DNA of 64,000 bases from Microcoleus sp. FACHB-831 (GTDB lineage: Bacteria; Cyanobacteriota; Cyanobacteriia; Cyanobacteriales; FACHB-T130), in assembly GCF_014695585.1 (NCBI RefSeq), contig NZ_JACJON010000067.1, forward strand, positions 248,001 through 312,000. Reading direction: 5' to 3'. Shown in pieces: positions 63,932 to 64,000 of the stretch. The notes under the pieces are model-generated. The model worked only from the letters and a program-made list of their open reading frames with translations, was not told where the DNA came from and ran no database searches. The translations under genes were made by a program, and so were the position numbers. Position 1 is the first letter of the stretch, and the number at the start of each line of letters is the position of its first letter.

Positions 63932-64000
63932 ATTAAAGATTGATGGCGGCATCTAATTGTGCTGTCATCATGCACTTTAGCTGGCAGCTTTACAAGCAAG

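Noticed and set aside
1-64000. tRNA or rRNA genes
   Set aside because: I scanned the gaps for T-loop sequences (GGTTCRANNCC) in a cloverleaf context and found none.

Overview
The window is a piece of a cyanobacterial chromosome. Evidence: HIP1 octamers (GCGATCGC) occur throughout, inside and outside genes; there is a ferredoxin-nitrite reductase, a ferredoxin-type nitrate reductase and NtcA promoters; there are Psb35, a plastid-type terminal oxidase, an HLIP-like peptide and many conserved cyanobacterial families of unknown role. The many dispersed palindromes and heptamer repeats suggest a large-genome filamentous form (Oscillatoriales-like), but this is inference. No tRNA, rRNA, CRISPR array, insertion sequence or prophage was seen.

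Layout. 1-1917: a B12-dependent ribonucleotide reductase gene, minus strand, split by a 252-nt group I intron at the catalytic-cysteine motif and running off the left edge. 2343-4980: an AAA ATPase plus a PLD-like putative nuclease, a possible two-gene defence module. 4996-12152: housekeeping and stress genes (FMN flavoprotein, cysE, secreted protein, alternative oxidase, DUF3352, rhodanese, hrcA). 12197-14970: three tandem paralogous membrane proteins with a 48-aa HLIP-like ORF between them. 14947-20065: a VIT/vWA protein and three paralogous small secreted proteins around a CPXCG protein. 20210-28876: radical SAM protein, SemiSWEET, a modular repeat protein, a class A penicillin-binding protein with a tandemly repeated Arg-rich tail, Psb35 and a glycine-zipper protein.

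29236-43052 is the nitrate assimilation region: NtcA promoter, nirA, nrtA, nrtB, nrtC, nrtD, then a second NtcA-type promoter and the MFS nitrate permease nrtP, then narB, a ClC-family protein and the nitrate-reductase-associated protein. Nitrate can enter by the ABC transporter or the MFS permease, is reduced to nitrite by NarB and to ammonium by NirA, both using ferredoxin. Having both NrtABCD and NrtP side by side is notable. All four spacers between nirA, nrtA, nrtB, nrtC and nrtD contain inverted repeats.

43152-63931: peptidoglycan amidase, M48 protease, a TIGR02587/TIGR02588 pair, a serpin, a DJ-1/PfpI protein, a chemoreceptor, an SDR, a glycine-rich TPR protein, a pentapeptide-repeat protein, two hemerythrin-domain paralogues, two DUF2993 paralogues, DUF2231, DUF2809, a heptad-repeat protein, DUF167 and a receiver-only response regulator. 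Local gene duplication is a repeated theme (membrane triplet, secreted triplet, hemerythrin pair, DUF2993 pair).
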